Source of the DNA: Mycobacterium conspicuum
Lineage (GTDB): Bacteria > Actinomycetota > Actinomycetes > Mycobacteriales > Mycobacteriaceae
Length of the DNA: 64,000 bases
Direction: 5' to 3'
NCBI RefSeq assembly: GCF_010730195.1
Contig: NZ_AP022613.1
Coordinates: forward strand, 496,001-560,000
Shown: positions 63,090 through 64,000 of the stretch, one piece after another
How positions within the stretch are numbered: the first letter of the stretch is position 1
How the letters are laid out: each line of letters begins with the position of its first letter
Notes under the pieces: model-generated
Told to the model about the DNA's origin: nothing
Database searches by the model: none
The model's input: only the letters and a program-made list of their open reading frames with translations
Translations under genes and position numbers: made by a program

Positions 63090-63504
63090 GTTCAGTTCGG
63101 TGAAGGTCGGGGACACGCTCCCGGAGCGAACCTATCCGCTCACTCGGCAAGATCTGGTGAACTACGCGGGGGTCTCCGGCGACCTGAACCCGATCCATTG
63201 GGACGACGACATCGCCAAGGTGATCGGACTGGACACCGCGATCGCCCACGGCATGCTGACGATGGGCATCGGCGGCGGCTACGTGACCGCGTGGGTCGGC
63301 GACCCTGGCGCCGTCACCGAGTACAACGTGAGGTTCACCGCCCCGGTGCCGGTGCCCAACGATGGAAAGGGCACCGAGCTCGTGTTCAGCGGCCGGGTGA
63401 AGTCCGTCGACCCGGAGAGCAAGTCGGTGACGATCGCCCTGACCGCCACCGCGGGCGGTAAGAAGATTTTTGGGCGGGCCATCGCCGCTGCCAAACTGGC
63501 TTGA
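63076..63504 (+). CDS. hadB: (3R)-hydroxyacyl-ACP dehydratase catalytic subunit HadB
   Basis: 142 aa from ATG at 63076; a longer frame lies inside hadA. The hydratase-2 motif YAGVSGDLNPIHWDD holds the catalytic Asp36 and His41, exactly as in M. tuberculosis HadB (Rv0636). IAHGMLTMGIGGGYVTAW follows. It dehydrates beta-hydroxyacyl-ACP as HadAB or HadBC in FAS-II. Essential in M. tuberculosis. The overlap with hadA indicates coupled translation. Confidence 0.96.
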   Translation: MPLREFSSVKVGDTLPERTYPLTRQDLVNYAGVSGDLNPIHWDDDIAKVIGLDTAIAHGMLTMGIGGGYVTAWVGDPGAVTEYNVRFTAPVPVPNDGKGTELVFSGRVKSVDPESKSVTIALTATAGGKKIFGRAIAAAKLA

Positions 63505-63522
63505 GCTGACCGGAGGGGCTCC

Positions 63523-64000
63523 ATGGCGCTCAAAACCGACATCCGGGGCATGATCTGGCGATACCCGGACTACTTCATCGTCGGCCGCGAACAACTTCGT
63601 GAGTATGCTCGAGCGGTCAAATGCGACCACCCGGCGTTCTTCGACGAGGCCGCCGCCAGCGCACTCGGCCATGACGCGATCGTGGCTCCGATTACTTTTG
63701 TGTCGATCCTGGCCAAGTATGTCCAGGTTGACTTCTTTCGGCACGTGGACATCGGCATGGAGAACTTGGTGATCGTGCAGGTCGACCAGCGGTTCGAGTA
63801 TTTCAAGCCGATTGTGGCCGGGGACAAACTGTGGGCGCGGATGGAGATCGAGTCGGTGGACGAGCGTTTCGGCGCCGACATCGTGGTGACCAGGAACATC
63901 TGTACCAACGACGACGGTGAGGTCGTGTTCGAGGCGGGCACCACCCTGATGGGTCAGCAGAGCGACGGCGAGGGAGCGGCCAAGCTCAGGTGGGACAGCG
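63523..64000 (+). CDS. hadC: (3R)-hydroxyacyl-ACP dehydratase subunit HadC, 3' end outside window
   Basis: 159 codons visible from ATG at 63523, preceded by GGAGGGG; about 166 are expected, so only the extreme end is missing. ALKTDIRGMIWRYPDYFIVG, FFDEAAASALGHDAIVAPIT and VQVDQRFEYFKPIVAGDKLW match HadC (Rv0637). HadC forms HadBC with HadB for longer, meromycolate-length substrates. Eighteen bp separate it from hadB. Confidence 0.95.
   Translation, partial: MALKTDIRGMIWRYPDYFIVGREQLREYARAVKCDHPAFFDEAAASALGHDAIVAPITFVSILAKYVQVDFFRHVDIGMENLVIVQVDQRFEYFKPIVAGDKLWARMEIESVDERFGADIVVTRNICTNDDGEVVFEAGTTLMGQQSDGEGAAKLRWDS

Overview
The window reads as chromosomal DNA of a slow-growing Mycobacterium. 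The evidence is uniformly high GC, GTG and TTG starts with ATGA/GTGA overlaps, apparently leaderless promoters, mycolic-acid dehydratase genes (hadABC), recall-based synteny with the M. tuberculosis blocks Rv0629c-Rv0637 and Rv0583c-Rv0585c, and a PE_PGRS gene, a family typical of slow growers. No phage, insertion sequence or CRISPR array was seen.

Layout. 1-7845: the end of a TPR-containing regulator, a large FAD oxidoreductase, then a leftward set (enoyl-reductase-like protein, F420-type LLM oxidoreductase, group-D flavin monooxygenase/acyl-CoA dehydrogenase) divergent from an HxlR regulator with a clear palindromic operator. 7846-8380: a gene-free tract of 115-bp tandem units, each able to form a long hairpin. 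8381-15286: a molybdopterin oxidoreductase, a secreted or lipoprotein-like protein, a small protein overlapping an amidase, and a DEAD-box RNA helicase whose ribosome binding site lies in a hairpin. 15302-25589: a catabolic island with a P450, an FAD monooxygenase, and an operon of two acyl-CoA dehydrogenases, two hotdog hydratases, a thiolase-fold protein without the usual nucleophilic Cys, a DUF35 protein and an acyl-CoA synthetase, closed by a convergent CYP125-like P450. Its composition mirrors the cholesterol side-chain igr operon, so it probably degrades a CoA-activated steroid or branched acid.

25590-29683: a PE_PGRS gene ending in a seven-bladed YVTN-type beta-propeller, broken in this sequence by two one-base shifts. 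29780-34167: a FUSC membrane protein divergent from galT-galK (Leloir pathway). 34192-42160: a PAP2/diacylglycerol-kinase fusion, a Ddn-like protein, LpqN, a GH92 mannosidase and a membrane flippase/kinase-like fusion. 42283-44192: tandem duplicated methyltransferases. 44535-53588: a TVP38 membrane protein and recC-recB-recD.

53655-59396: genes that, from memory, are absent between recC and echA3 in M. tuberculosis: a nitroreductase, a membrane-anchored methyltransferase, cyanase, a patatin, and a molybdopterin oxidoreductase whose N-terminal iron-sulfur cysteines are replaced, overlapping a small helical partner. 59451-64000: echA3, an Rv0633c-like protein, a glyoxalase II, a VapB-like protein, tRNA-Thr, tRNA-Met, rpmG and hadA-hadB-hadC, the last cut by the window end. 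Family assignments rest on motif recognition and recall; no database search was run.
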